Origin: Promerops cafer
Lineage: Eukaryota > Chordata > Aves > Passeriformes > Nectariniidae
Reading direction: 5' to 3'
DNA length: 64,000 nt
Assembly: GCA_013398275.1 (NCBI GenBank)
Contig: VZSE01014922.1
Span: forward strand, 6,834,963-6,898,962
Positions 1-12,371 of this stretch are shown piece after piece; the first letter of the stretch is position 1; each line of letters begins with the position of its first letter. Below the pieces are notes generated by a model. It ran no database searches, was not told the origin of the DNA, and saw only the letters and a program-made list of their open reading frames with translations. The translations under genes were made by a program, and so were the position numbers.

Positions 1-480
1 GAGTTGCTAGTAGGGGTTGACCAGGTTTATGCATTTGATGTGAAAATTGCAGCAAGCCAAATATCCTCAATCATCCCCAGAGGACATTCCCAAGGCAGGA
101 TGAGCAGCAATGGGCCAGTCTCACTAGGATACTGCTGGGAGCAGCCAAAGAGCCTGGGGAGATTTTCAGCTCCCAAAGTGAACACACACGAGGCAATGCC
201 TGCCTACAGCATGCCAGGCAGTGATGGATTACCTGCTGTCAGGAAGCACGTTGGGGTTTCTGAGCTAGGCCTACTATCAGCACGATGACAGGGAGCTCAG
301 CTCAATCCCAAAACACAGGAGGATGCAAACTAATAAAGTTTACTGGAGCTTGCAGCTCTCTGCAGCACTTTAGCACGGTCCTATCTACTCAGGAGCTGTG
401 ATCTCCTGTGGGATATTCCCAGAGTTCCCATTCTCCTCAACCCTGCAAGATCCTGTGTCCATGTCTGAGCCCTCTGCTTT

Positions 481-1601
481 TGCATTGGGTTTGTGCGGCC
501 AGGTTTTGGTATTGGGTGGCTTCTGTGAAAAGCTTCCAGAAATGTCCTCTGTGTCTGACAGAGCCAATGCCAGCCAGCTCCAGGACAGAGCCTGGCCAAG
601 GCTGAGCCCAACAGTGACGGTGGTAACGCCTCTGGGATCACAGATTTAAGAAGGTGGGGAAAATTGCTGCTCAACAGCAGCCAGAGTGAGTATCTGTGAG
701 GGAAACAGCCCTGCAGACACCCAGGCTGGCAAAGAAGGAGGGACAGGAGGTGCTCCATGAGCAGCCCATGATGCAACCTCTGGTGATGCAGCTGTGACCC
801 TGCAGACCATGGAGGTCCACAGAAGAGCAGAGATCCTCCTGCAGCCCATGGAGGAGCCCACACCAGAGCAGGTGGATGCCTGAAGGAGGGTGAGAGCCTG
901 TGGGAAGCCCACGGTGGAGCAGGTTCTTGGCAGGATCTGTGGCGCTATGGAGAGAGGACCCCATGCGGGACCAGGTTTGCAGGCAAGAACACCAAGAACT
1001 GCAACCTGAACTTCTCCAGAAGCTCATGGAGAACTGTCTCCCCACAGGAGACACCCCACACTGGAGATGGAAGAATGTGAGGAGTCCTCCCCNAGGTTTG
1101 CAGGCAAGAACACCAAGAACTGCAACCTGAACTTCTCCAGAAGCTCATGGAGAACTGTCTCCCCACAGGAGACACCCCACACTGGAGATGGAAGAATGTG
1201 AGGAGTCCTCCCCCTGAGAAGGAAGGAGAAAGACGAGTGGTGAACTGACCACGTTTGTGTGCTTCCATTGCTCATCCCCCTGTGCTGCTGGGAAGGAGCA
1301 GGGAGAGAGAATGGTAAGTGCTGTTGAGCCCATGAAGAAGGGATGGGTGGGGGGAAGGTGTTTCAAGATTTGGTTTTATTTTTCATTATCCTGCCCTGAT
1401 TTTATTGGCAATCAAACAAACGATTTTTCCCAAGATGAAGCTGTTTTGCCCTTGATGGTAACTGGTGAGTGATCTTTCCTTGTCCTTGCCTTGATCCATG
1501 AGACTTTTGTTATATTTTTTCTCCCCTGTCCAGCTGAGTAGAGGCGTGATAAAAGCAGCTTTGGTGGACATCTGGTGTCCAGCCAGGGTCAACCCACCAC
1601 A
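481..1601 (-). mobile_element. Solo LTR of an avian endogenous retrovirus, copy 1
   Basis: Read on the minus strand it starts TGTGGTGGGTTGACCCTGG and ends AACCCAATGCA, giving the TG...CA termini of an LTR. The 5-bp flanks are gcttt (476-480) and gctat (1602-1606), a target-site duplication with one mismatch. The middle holds GC-rich repeats built on GGAG-CCCA and GAGCAGG units, which I recognise from a widespread avian LTR. No gag, pol or env sequence is present. Length is inflated by an artefactual 120-bp repeat at 1093; the true length is 1,000 bp. The strand was chosen because this end matches the 5' motif of the other two LTRs in the window; the opposite strand is possible since the termini also read TG...CA that way. 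Confidence 0.8.
973..1213. repeat. Exact 120-bp direct repeat across a single N
   Basis: Bases 973-1092 recur as 1094-1213 with one N between them at 1093. The second copy of the locus has this segment once (3337-3456), so the repeat is a join artefact rather than part of the LTR. Confidence 0.92.
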
Positions 1602-2063
1602 GCTATTTATATACCTCGGTGGGTACATCACAGAGTTGAGAAAGCTATTCACCCTTGTAACATTTCAAGGATATTTTTGAAGGTGAAGCCAGCTGGGTCT
1701 TTATTGCAATCAAAAATAAAGTAACAATACCTGAGGCTGTGATTTGTAAAGAAGTGCTGGCAGTAGCATGGAAAAAGACACAAGAGACTTAGCTCTGCTG
1801 GTGACAGGCCTATGGCTTGGGTAGTTCTTTCTGCACCTTCTACAGAACATGGCAATGGATGTAGCTTTGTCATGCTTGTCTGACTAGTTTATCACCTGAA
1901 TCTCCAAGCCCAGGGTGGAAGGACCCTGTTCTGCAAGGCCCAAGGACATCCCTGTGCCAGGAGTTGCTGCAGTAGCTGTGTGTCCCAGCAGACAAGCCAG
2001 GCAGTGCTTTACTCATTTGGACTGCCCTCAGAGTTGGCTGCCTTGTGGCATACCTTGAGTCAA

Positions 2064-2344
2064 NNNNNNNNNNNNNNNNNNNNNNNNNNNNNNNNNNNNN
2101 NNNNNNNNNNNNNNNNNNNNNNNNNNNNNNNNNNNNNNNNNNNNNNNNNNNNNNNNNNNNNNNNNNNNNNNNNNNNNNNNNNNNNNNNNNNNNNNNNNNN
2201 NNNNNNNNNNNNNNNNNNNNNNNNNNNNNNNNNNNNNNNNNNNNNNNNNNNNNNNNNNNNNNNNNNNNNNNNNNNNNNNNNNNNNNNNNNNNNNNNNNNN
2301 NNNNNNNNNNNNNNNNNNNNNNNNNNNNNNNNNNNNNNNNNNNN
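2064..2344. other. Assembly gap of 281 N
   Basis: Unbroken run of N lying exactly between the two copies of the duplicated block. Twenty bases (2345-2364) separate its right edge from the start of the second copy. The length is not a round number, so it may be an estimated gap size. Confidence 0.98.
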
Positions 2345-2844
2345 TCCAAGTCTGAAAATGAGGAGAGTTGCTAGTAGGGGTTGACCAGGTTTATGCATTT
2401 GATGTGAAAATTGCAGCAAGCCAAATATCCTCAATCATCCCCAGAGGACATTCCCAAGGCAGGATGAGCAGCAATGGGCCAGTCTCACTAGGATACTGCT
2501 GGGAGCAGCCAAAGAGCCTGGGGAGATTTTCAGCTCCCAAAGTGAACACACATGAGGCAATGCCTGCCTACAGCATGCCAGGCAGTGATGGATTACCTGC
2601 TGTCAGGAAGCACGTTGGGGCTTCTGAGCTAGGCCTACTATCAGCACGATGACAGGGAGCTCAGCTCAATCCCAAAACACAGGAGGATGCAAACTAATAA
2701 AGTTTACTGGAGCTTGCAGCTCTCTGCAGCACTTTAGCACGGTCCTATCTACTCAGGAGCTGTGATCTCCTGTGGGATATTCCCAGAGTTCCCATTCTCC
2801 TCAACCCTGCAAGATCCTGTGTCCATGTCTGAGCCCTCTGCTTT

Positions 2845-4004
2845 TGCATTGGGTTTGTGCGGCCAGGTTTTGGTATTGGGTGGCTTCTGTGAAAAGCTTC
2901 CAGAAATGTCCTCTGTGTCTGACAGAGCCAATGCCAGCCAGCTCCAGGACAGAGCCTGGCCAAGGCTGAGCCCAACAGTGACGGTGGTAACGCCTCTGGG
3001 ATCACAGATTTAAGAAGGTGGGGAAAATTGCTGCTCAACAGCAGCCAGAGTGAGTATCTGTGAGGGAAACAGCCCTGCAGACACCCAGGCTGGCAAAGAA
3101 GGAGGGACAGGAGGTGCTCCATGAGCAGCCCATGATGCAACCTCTGGTGATGCAGCTGTGACCCTGCAGACCATGGAGGTCCACAGAAGAGCAGAGATCC
3201 TCCTGCAGCCCATGGAGGAGCCCACACCAGAGCAGGTGGATGCCTGAAGGAGGGTGAGAGCCTGTGGGAAGCCCACGGTGGAGCAGGTTCTTGGCAGGAT
3301 CTGTGGCGCTATGGAGAGAGGACCCCATGCGGGACCAGGTTTGCAGGCAAGAACACCAAGAACTGCAACCTGAACTTCTCCAGAAGCTCATGGAGAACTG
3401 TCTCCCCACAGGAGACACCCCACACTGGAGATGGAAGAATGTGAGGAGTCCTCCCCCTGAGAAGGAAGGAGAAAGACGAGTGGTGAACTGACCACGTTTG
3501 TGTGCTTCCATTGCTCATCCCCCTGTGCTGCTGGGAAGGAGCAGGGAGAGAGAATGGTAAGTGCTGTTGAGCCCATGAAGAAGGGATGGGTGGGGGGAAG
3601 GTGTTTCAAGATTTGGTTTTATNGGAAGGAGAAAGACGAGTGGTGAACTGACCACGTTTGTGTGCTTCCATTGCTCATCCCCCTGTGCTGCTGGGAAGGA
3701 GCAGGGAGAGAGAATGGTAAGTGCTGTTGAGCCCATGAAGAAGGGATGGGTGGGGGGAAGGTGTTTCAAGATTTGGTTTTATTTTTCATTATCCTGCCCT
3801 GATTTTATTGGCAATCAAACAAACGATTTTTCCCAAGATGAAGCTGTTTTGCCCTTGATGGTAACTGGTGAGTGATCTTTCCTTGTCCTTGCCTTGATCC
3901 ATGAGACTTTTGTTATATTTTTTCTCCCCTGTCCAGCTGAGTAGAGGCGTGATAAAAGCAGCTTTGGTGGACATCTGGTGTCCAGCCAGGGTCAACCCAC
4001 CACA
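2845..4004 (-). mobile_element. Solo LTR, copy 2 (same locus as 481-1601)
   Basis: Same element in the second copy of the duplicated block, with the same termini and the same flanks gcttt and gctat. It is lengthened by a separate artefactual 159-bp repeat joined at the N at 3623. It should be counted as one insertion together with 481-1601. Confidence 0.8.
3464..3782. repeat. Exact 159-bp direct repeat across a single N
   Basis: Bases 3464-3622 recur as 3624-3782 with one N at 3623. The first copy of the locus has this segment only once, so the two copies of the locus repair each other here. Confidence 0.92.
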
Positions 4005-4466
4005 GCTATTTATATACCTCGGTGGGTACATCACAGAGTTGAGAAAGCTATTCACCCTTGTAACATTTCAAGGATATTTTTGAAGGTGAAGCCAGCTGGG
4101 TCTTTATTGCAATCAAAAATAAAGTAACAATACCTGAGGCTGTGATTTGTAAAGAAGTGCTGGCAGTAGCATGGAAAAAGACACAAGAGACTTAGCTCTG
4201 CTGGTGACAGGCCTATGGCTTGGGTAGTTCTTTCTGCACCTTCTACAGAACATGGCAATGGATGTAGCTTTGTCATGCTTGTCTGACTAGTTTATCACCT
4301 GAATCTCCAAGCCCAGGCTGGAAGGACCCTGTTCTGCAAGGCCCAAGGACATCCCTGTGCCAGGAGTTGCTGCAGTAGCTGTGTGTCCCAGCAGACAAGC
4401 CAGGCAGTGCTTTACTCATTTGGACTGCCCTCAGAGTTGGCTGCCTTGTGGCATACCTTGAGTCAA

Positions 4467-7400
4467 CTCTGTACTGCAATCTGTATTCTCATCAGAAGCT
4501 TCGGAGGCATAAAACACAGCCCTGCCTGCTTTTGCTAGATTTCCCCAGGCTTCCTTCAGAAACATAAGTGGGCCCCTTGGGGTATTAACAGAAGTAGGTA
4601 GAGTGTATTTCTCCCTTGGCATATACAGCCAGGAGCCAGCCAGCATCTGTCCTGGAGGTGAGTTAGGAAAGGATTGTGACAGAGGAAGATGCAGAGGCAT
4701 GACCCAGAAGAGATGACTAATAAAAAATGACTTAAGAGCTCTTCTCCAAGGATCAAAGGTTAAGTCTAGGTCAATTGTAATAACTGCATTGCTTCGCCAG
4801 TCAGGACATGTGCAGTGTCCTAGAGGAAAATCTAAAGCATATTCTCAAATGGCATTAAAGTGGCTGCCATTTGCAAAGGATTGGCAGGTATAGTTTTACA
4901 CCAGTCCGAAACTTCTCAGTAACAGGGTCACAGAATTATTTCTTTTCTCAAAACCTCCCCAGTGAGTAAGGAACTTTCCCTGGGTAAAGCCAAGATCACT
5001 GAGTTCCCTGAAAACACCCTCCCCTTCAGCAGCACGCCTTGGAAAGTGTGGCGAGACAAATGGGGAAATGTTCCCACTCCCATGGCTTAGACTATTATTG
5101 CTGCTCAATAGAAACTAAGCAGAGTCTATTTACTTATCCTAAAAATGGATAAAAGAGTGCAGGAATAGCAAAATGTGGGGAGAATTGATGAATAAAACAA
5201 GTAGGAGTCTGCCTGTCTGCACTATGTAGAGTAATGCTGTGGAGAGATACCCAAGCCAATGCAACATAAGCTAACCAAAGAATCAGAAGTAGGGCAGCAT
5301 CCTATCCTGAAAGATTTTAAGCACTAGGATCCAATTCAACTCCCAAGCATCCTTTGTTCTCTGCTGCAAAACTTGGCAATGCTGCTGCATGTTTGTTTCA
5401 CACACTGGTATGGGAAGTGCTGATTCAATGAGATGTTTTTCCTGCCAGTGCCTGAGCTTGCTGCCTCACTGCAAATGGGAGTTTAGTCACAGCATTTTGC
5501 CTGACACATAGCTTCCCACCCACTTGTCATTATCAGTTTAAGTATTTCCGTCTCACACAGGGGTACGCAGTAAAAATATATTACAAAGGATAGAAAGATT
5601 TAGTCATCATCAGGCATTCAGTTAAGCCTATATAGTTGGCTGCTCAGAAGAAATAAGGTTCTTAATTGGATAGTTTTCTATTTGAAAAAGCAGCATGGCT
5701 TGATGTGGAGCCTCTCCTAATGAAACAACTGTCCAGAAGCACCAGTGGGCAGCACAGGGAGTGGCTAACTAGTCACTAGAAAACCCTTCTGCTCATCAGC
5801 TACTTACCATTATCTTTTTAAGGACACCTTTTTTTTTCCTCGGCAACACTGATTAGCACTATTAGACACTGCTCATTTGCACATTAATAGGAGAATATGT
5901 TTCATTTTGGTCCAGCTGGATCATAACTGTGTGCATTTTCAAGGTGAGCTATCCGCAAGGCTGCTCCTTGTGTTTGATAAAGAAGATGAATTAATAGCTA
6001 GATGGAGCTCTAGCATGGACAATTCTTTTGGGTTCTCTCTTATTGCTTATGGCCATTTGCTTTTGAACAACCTTTTATTCAGAAATTTTTATTCAGAAAA
6101 TGTTCCACCTATGTTTGTGTAGTACGTGTTAAATGCGAAGTGTGGGGCAAAGGAGAAACACAGGTAATTCTTACCATAAGGCCTACATATGGTATGAGGG
6201 AAAACAGAATCCTGTTCTGTTATTCCCTATGACACTATACTGGGCTGGGGGCCCCACTCGGAGCAGTTCTATTTCTCTGTGAAACTGTGATGATTAAAAT
6301 GTCACTTGGGTTTAATTCTCCTTCACAGAACTATTGTATGACACTTTTCAGACCTTTATGTGGGGAGTTTTTGCTTCTGTTTACTCCAGCAAAACAGTAT
6401 TTGGCCACTGCTGAGTGCTTTCCATAATCCCCTTATAAATATCTGTGAGAGGGAGTCAAGAGATGTTGGCAATTTCTTCACCATGTGTGGCATTCATAGG
6501 ATTATTCCAGATTTTAAAGCAAGTTAAAACTTGGCTTTAGACATTATGATAAATGAGGTAGAGAACTGAGACCATTTCCCATTTTACCTGCCTACTTTGG
6601 GAACAAGCAGATGTTTATTTGTTATTTGTATTTATCCAAAAGTATCATTTTACTTTTGAAGTGAATGTCAGACCAAAGGCTGTTTACCAATTATGTATGA
6701 CACATACTGACCAAACACACTGATAATCACAAATCAGTGTGTGTATTGTTTTCCTGGCCACTGGAACTACGTCTAATTCTCTCTCTCTCTTTTTTTTTTT
6801 TTTTTTTTAATTTTAAAATAGTATAAAATTTTATAAATTTGCAGATCTTCCAGCAACTTCATGTGAGAAATTATCTACTCATGAAGGAGGAGGAAGAAGG
6901 ATATGTGTGTAGGAAACAACCAAGACTTAAAAAATTAGAAGACATGTAAGCCCTGTTCTTTATCCTTTCACAAAAGGAAATAGAGAATCTAGAGATAAAC
7001 TCTGTCTCACAGAGAAAGGTTGCACTGTATCAACCCCAGAAGTCCTTCCTGCCTGTCAGAGAAATGACAGGAGAAAACCTAAAGCACTTGAAACATTATT
7101 TACTGCTGATCAGATTTTATATATGTATATTTTTTATAACATAAAATGTTCCTGTATTTGCCTCTACATGTCTAAGTGCAATACTGCTCATGATGTCTTT
7201 TATCTTATACAGCTGCCATCCATTCATGGGTGAAAACCCTGACATTTCATTTTGGGGAATTTCATTTTCCCAGCCAGGATCAGGTTTGGTATATTAGTAC
7301 CTCACAAACCAGTGTGCCATGACAGCTCACTGCACTGCCTGTGAGTTGTCTGAAATGTGCCTGGGAGATTTTTCCACTCTTTTCCATTGTGTCCTTCTTG

Positions 7401-8613
7401 GTAATCTCCTAGAACTCAAACATCAGGTGACTGAATGGCATGAGGGTCATGGCCACCACCTCTAGGGTCTCATTTGAGTACACAGGGATTATGATTATAA
7501 TTTTCTGCTGGCTAGAGGGACTTGATGAGGGCTTCATGGTCCTGAGATCTTCCTAGAAAGTTCCCTGTTTTCTGGTAAGCTTCCTGCTAAGAATAATACC
7601 CAAAGAGTGTTATTAGTTTATTTCTCTTTTTAGTTCCACAACCCCAAAACAAGACCATAGGGAATTATTGTGGATGGTGGCAACATGGAGCTGAAAGGAG
7701 TTTACCTGGTGGGTACAGATAACCAAGGCAGGATCTCCTGTACCCAGGCCACTCCTGACAAATATGAATCTGTCTCATTTTTAAAGACCTCCAGTGTAGA
7801 GGTGTCACAGAATCCTAAGGCAATTCCTGTTCTTTGCTGTTCTTATCATTAGAAATGTTTCCTAATGTCTGACGTAAATCTTCCTTGCCAGAAGCCGAAC
7901 TCATTATTCTTGTCCTGCCCACTATAACCAGAAGCTACTTCTACTTCAGTAGTTACCCACACACTTCCTTTCCCACCAAATGCAATTTTGTCCTTTAATT
8001 CTGATGTAATGGTGGATGGTGATTATGTTCACAGGAGTGGAACAGACGTGTTGACAAGCATTCCTCAAAGCTTTACTATTTCTTGGCATTGGGAGCCATC
8101 ATGCACAGTGCTGCTGTGTTAAAAATGTAGTTGTCTTCACATGCACAGAGATCAGAACAGATTTTTAAGGCCAATGCAGGCATAGACAGTACAGATAGAA
8201 TAGCAAACATCTAATTAGATAATGTACGAAAGGAAGAAGGTAATTTTATTTTGACTGGTTGTGTACATTTTGTATCTGCTAAAAAGTGTGCTGAAGATAA
8301 TGTGGGTATGTGTACTTGGTCGCTTAAGACAGAGCTAACAAATCTTTCAGGACTTACCTGCAGCTCTAAGCCTTTGCCAGACCAAACCTGCCTCTCAAAA
8401 CAGCAAATTCCAAGTATGTTGAATACCTTAACATGAGTTCAAGTTGTTTTTTCACACAGCCTGGGCTTCAACTGTTTTGATCATTATAGACCCCTACACT
8501 GACAGGTACCTCAGCCTTGACATTTCCCAGCCTAGCACAGAGGTTGTGGAAGGGACCCATCTCTCCTAGCAGTAGAGGACAACAGTCTAGTTCCTACATT
8601 TGAGCTACTTATC
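4467..8613. other. Unassigned sequence, no gene recognised
   Basis: AT-rich DNA without a recognisable repeat or a convincing exon. It includes a CT/T tract at about 6779-6808. The open frames here (at most 94 codons) have no recognisable protein features. Confidence 0.6.
6779..6808. repeat. (CT)n followed by poly-T tract
   Basis: Six or so CT units run directly into about 18 T. Simple sequence, likely length-variable. Confidence 0.9.
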
Positions 8614-9262
8614 TCAGAATCACAGAATGGTTTGGGTTGAAGGGACCTTCAAAGATCATCTAGCCCACACTGCACTGCCACGACCGTCCAATCTGGCTTT
8701 GAACACTTGGAGGGATGAGGTATTCACACTTCTCTGGGAAACCTGTTTCACTGCCTCATTACCCTCATTGTAAAAAAATTATTTATGTCCTTTTCATGTT
8801 CTTTTAGTTTAAAGCCAATACCCTTGTCCTTTTAGTACAAGCCTCAGTAAAAAGTCTCTCTCCATCTTTCTTGTAAGGCCCCTCTGTATATTGAAAGGCT
8901 GCAAGGAGCTGTCCCCAAAGCCTTCCCTTCTTCATGCTGAAGAACCCCAATTCTCTCATCCTTTCTTCATGAGAGTGGCATAGAGGGGCAGGACCACCTC
9001 CCTTCACCGGCTGGCCCTGCTGCTTTTTATGCAGACCAGGATGTGGCTGGCTTTCTGGGATGTGAGTGCACATTGCTAGACCATATCTAATTTTTGTCTG
9101 CTTATATCCCTAAGTCCTTCTCAGTTCATCCATGACCCTGTCTGTGTGATACTGAGGATTTCCCTGACCTGGGTGCAGGACCTTGCACGTGGCCTTGCTG
9201 AGCTTCATGAGGTTTGCACAGGGCCACCTCTCAAGCCTGTGCAGGTCCCTCTGGGTGTCACC
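8614..9262 (-). mobile_element. CR1 LINE, 3' part, 5'-truncated
   Basis: The minus-strand 3' end lies at the left edge (plus strand: tctcagaatcacagaatgg), followed by the usual CR1 order: AGGGACCT region, a segment equivalent to 'cctcattaccctcattgtaaa', the 'ttcccttcttcatgctgaa' segment and the C-terminal part of ORF2 near 9150-9260. About 650 bp remain. Frameshifts and stops break the frame, so it cannot encode protein. The 5' limit is approximate. Confidence 0.9.
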
Positions 9263-9686
9263 CTTTTGCCCAAGCCTATGCAGTGCTAGCCTTGCTAGCC
9301 TTTCATCAGGGGTTGTGTCACTATGGTCTAGTTCATGTGACCAAGCATAGATATCTCCTTGGGCTGCATCCCCTGCAGTCTGGGAATTGCATTGGCTGGA
9401 TATTTGTGACAGCAGCCCAAGGTGACTTGTACAGATGTAGATGCCTTCACCTGGGACACCTACAATTAGTGACACACATCCTTTTTGTAAAAGGAAGCCA
9501 CAAGTACTCAATGCCAAGCTCAAGCCACCAATACAGAGAGAAGATGTATGAGTGATAAGGTTTCTATGCTTTCACTTTTTTTTCAATCCAGGGATAAGTA
9601 CTGAAACAGATGGAGAATCTTTCCCTCCATTTCTGAGGTCTCTGCGTAGACTCTACTGCAGAAACTCTGTTTGCCTTTGAATTACC

Positions 9687-9751
9687 AAAAAAAAAAAAAA
9701 GAAAAAAAAAAAAAGAAAAAAAAAAAAAGAAAAAAAAAAAAAAAAAAAAAA
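9687..9751. repeat. A-rich tract with a 14-base period
   Basis: Fourteen A, then G at 9701, 9715 and 9729, each separated by exactly 13 A, then a final run of 22 A. A simple tandem array of a 14-base unit (G plus 13 A). Confidence 0.92.
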
Positions 9752-12357
9752 GTTTTGTGGAATCACTTACCATGCAAGGGTGCCTCAGACTCCCGGTTAA
9801 ATTCTGAGAATGGCTATACAGTTTTGATGGCTTTGTTTTGCAGAAAGGCAAACTTAACTAGCAGCTTGTTTCAGAAATTCATTTGAATGGTTTCTACATT
9901 GTAAATTTATGGATGATTAGTTTGTTAAGATTTAGCTACAAAACAGGAAGTCTCATGATTGTTTACTTGTACAATGCAAATTATGATTGAGAATAATGTA
10001 AAAGTATTTCATTTGGTAGGTCCTCCTTGTCATTTCACTTCATTTTCACAACGATGTGAGACTCAAGATTCGTGATTTCTTCCCAGGTATTTTTGCAGCT
10101 GTGTTTAAACCAAACATTCTCTTTCTTTTAGCAACACAATGACTATGTTTTTGCAACAGTTCAGTAAGTCAGGGATGTTATCTGAAAGAGTGAGATAGTT
10201 AGTATCTGGTATTTGTTTAAAGGAAAATTTTGTTGTTGCTGTATCTTTTCCATCACAAGGACCTTTCTCTACTTGCCTGTAAACAGAGTTTGGGTCCTGT
10301 CCACAGAGACTCACTGCTTTTCTTTGTTATGTTTCAAAACTCAGTTTTTGCAACACAATAAAACTGCTGAAGAAACTTCTACTTTGTGAGGCAGAGTTTG
10401 CTGCTCATTTATAAAAAGAAATCCTAAAGTCCAGGAATACAGATGAAAAATTTCACCAAAGAGTTAAACACAGCCATGCAGAAAATCTCGGTGCTTTCTC
10501 CTTTATTGCACATAGAGGCTGGACACACTATCATTTTCTTAATGTTGCTATTTAGATAGATCTTGTTGGATGTACTTGAAGCACTAAGCATCTTGATTCA
10601 CAGATATTTTCTAAGCAAGGCTATTTCTGTGACATTGAGTTGAACTTGAAATTGGAAGTGTTGAGTGAAGTATTTTAGTGTTTTCTATCTAGCTGGCGGC
10701 AATTTATCCATATGAAATCTGATCTGATCATCGAAGGACCCTAACTGGAGCAAATTAAATGTTTTATCACCAGGAGTCTCTTGAGATGACTTTCCAGAAG
10801 ATGTAAAAGGCTGCTATGATGGGGTGTCCTCCTTATACTTGTGGATGAGATAGTTTTGCTGGAGCAAATCTGCAGTATTAGGGCATATGTCTGACAAAAA
10901 GTCCTCATTGTACCTATGGTCTTATTTTGGCCCCATTCAGCAGCTTCCAAATGCTTCACACTGAAAGTAGGATAGAGTCCCTTGACCAGTTCACAGTGAA
11001 CTGCTGCCCTCTGTCAAGAAGAGAGCAGAGCTGACTCTGAGACTCCAAACTCATCCCTGGCTCAGTACCAAGAAATCCCAGAAGCTGCTGGAAGCTGTCC
11101 TTTGTTTCAAGATTACCTTACTCTTACTTGGTTCATATTTTGGCCTGACATCCAAAATTATTTTATTAAACCTACTTCAACTGTCTCAGCTCAAGGCACA
11201 GTCCCTCCCTAGCTGCTTTGGCACAGGAGAAGTTTGGGCATGGTTTTCTCTCACTGTGTGTCCTCTGTCAGTGAGTGTGCACAAAGGGAGGTCACAGTCA
11301 TTAGACATCCACAATACAGCTTAAGATAAGGTCCTGTGGGAAAGAAGAAGCGGGGTATATTGGTATTTAGGCATCTGAATTTCATTCATTCTCTTTTCCT
11401 CAGAATGATTTTAAAGTTCCAAGGAAAGTCAGTGCTCCATGTCTCCACTCTGGCAAATGGTGAGCAGATTAAAATGATAGTCCACATCACGTGTTCACCT
11501 TGGAATTGGGTTGATTACTTCAGTCCCATCCTCAGCACTGGAAAAAGGTCTCAGTCATGACTTTAGGGGAGAGCACAACAGCTTCAAACCTGCCTTCATG
11601 ATGTTAAACTCACTGAAAATAGCAATAAAACCACAAGACAGAGTAATGTTCAAGTTGCTTCTCAGCTGGAAACTCTGGGGAGACAGTAAACAGAAAGCCT
11701 GCTGCTTCCAGGGAGGTGTTTGTTTTTGTTTTTCCTAATGAAGCTATAGTAAAGAATGGAGCCCTGCACTCCCCACCATGCATGGCAGCCTTAACCCAGC
11801 CCCTGTTGAGATAAAAGCAGTACTCAGAGAGGAGCAGGATGTGGCAGTCATTGTAACTTCAACTGTGTGTTTTTAAACATCAGTAAATAGATGCTTTTCA
11901 GAGTAAAAAGGAGTGTGAACAAGCACTGTTCACAATGCTTTCCCTCCAGGGCAGACAGCTGCTCCTGGCTGGATTTCCCACTGCAGTCACAGCACAGAGG
12001 GAATGTGGCAGCCCTCTTTGGCAACAGTGGGCAGGTGTTTCTGGCTCCAGGATCTCCTGTGTTTCCCACAAAGCATCTTGGTTATTTAAGAGGCTGAGTC
12101 TGTCAAGTTCATGCTATGCTTCTGCCTCCTGGTGAAGTTTCCTGCTCTGTGTGGGGTGAGAATTTCACCTCTCTAAAAGACAGCTGCTGGGATCCAAGAC
12201 AAGATTTCATGGCAGCAATTAATGTTTCCTATGAGGTATGAGAGCTGGGGGGCTTCTTCTGTGGTTATCAAGGTCCTCAAAAATCGTTTTCTCCACCTCT
12301 AATATCTGGAAAGTGCAATAACTTTTTAAACCCTTACCCTAGATCTCGCTATGCCAG

Positions 12358-12371
12358 AAAAAAAAAAAAAA
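12358..12371. repeat. Poly-A tract
   Basis: Fourteen consecutive A. Nothing upstream resembles a processed transcript, so I treat it as simple sequence. Confidence 0.85.

Larger units (their letters stand above)
1..2063. repeat. First copy of a duplicated ~2-kb locus (probable unmerged haplotype)
   Basis: This block matches 2365-4466 almost base for base, including unique flanks on both sides of the LTR it contains. By-eye comparison finds three substitutions: 189 C versus 2553 T, 257 T versus 2621 C, and 1915 G versus 4318 C. It stops at a run of N. Near identity across both the repeat and its flanks, ending at a gap, suggests two alleles placed in tandem by the assembler rather than a genomic duplication. 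Outside the LTR (1-480 and 1602-2063) I recognise no gene or repeat family. Confidence 0.9.
2365..4466. repeat. Second copy of the duplicated ~2-kb locus
   Basis: Same content as 1-2063. The sequence continues uninterrupted past 4466 into unique DNA, so this copy is attached to the rest of the window. The two copies differ in length because each contains a different internal single-N duplication (120 bp in the first, 159 bp in this one). With those removed, the LTR in both is 1,000 bp. Confidence 0.9.

Noticed and set aside
381..1054. Overlapping open frames of 80-160 codons inside the first LTR
   Set aside because: They come from GC-rich internal LTR repeats, occur on both strands, and recur identically in the second copy. 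No domain is visible.
1870..2434. Frames running through the N gap
   Set aside because: They are open only because N cannot encode a stop.
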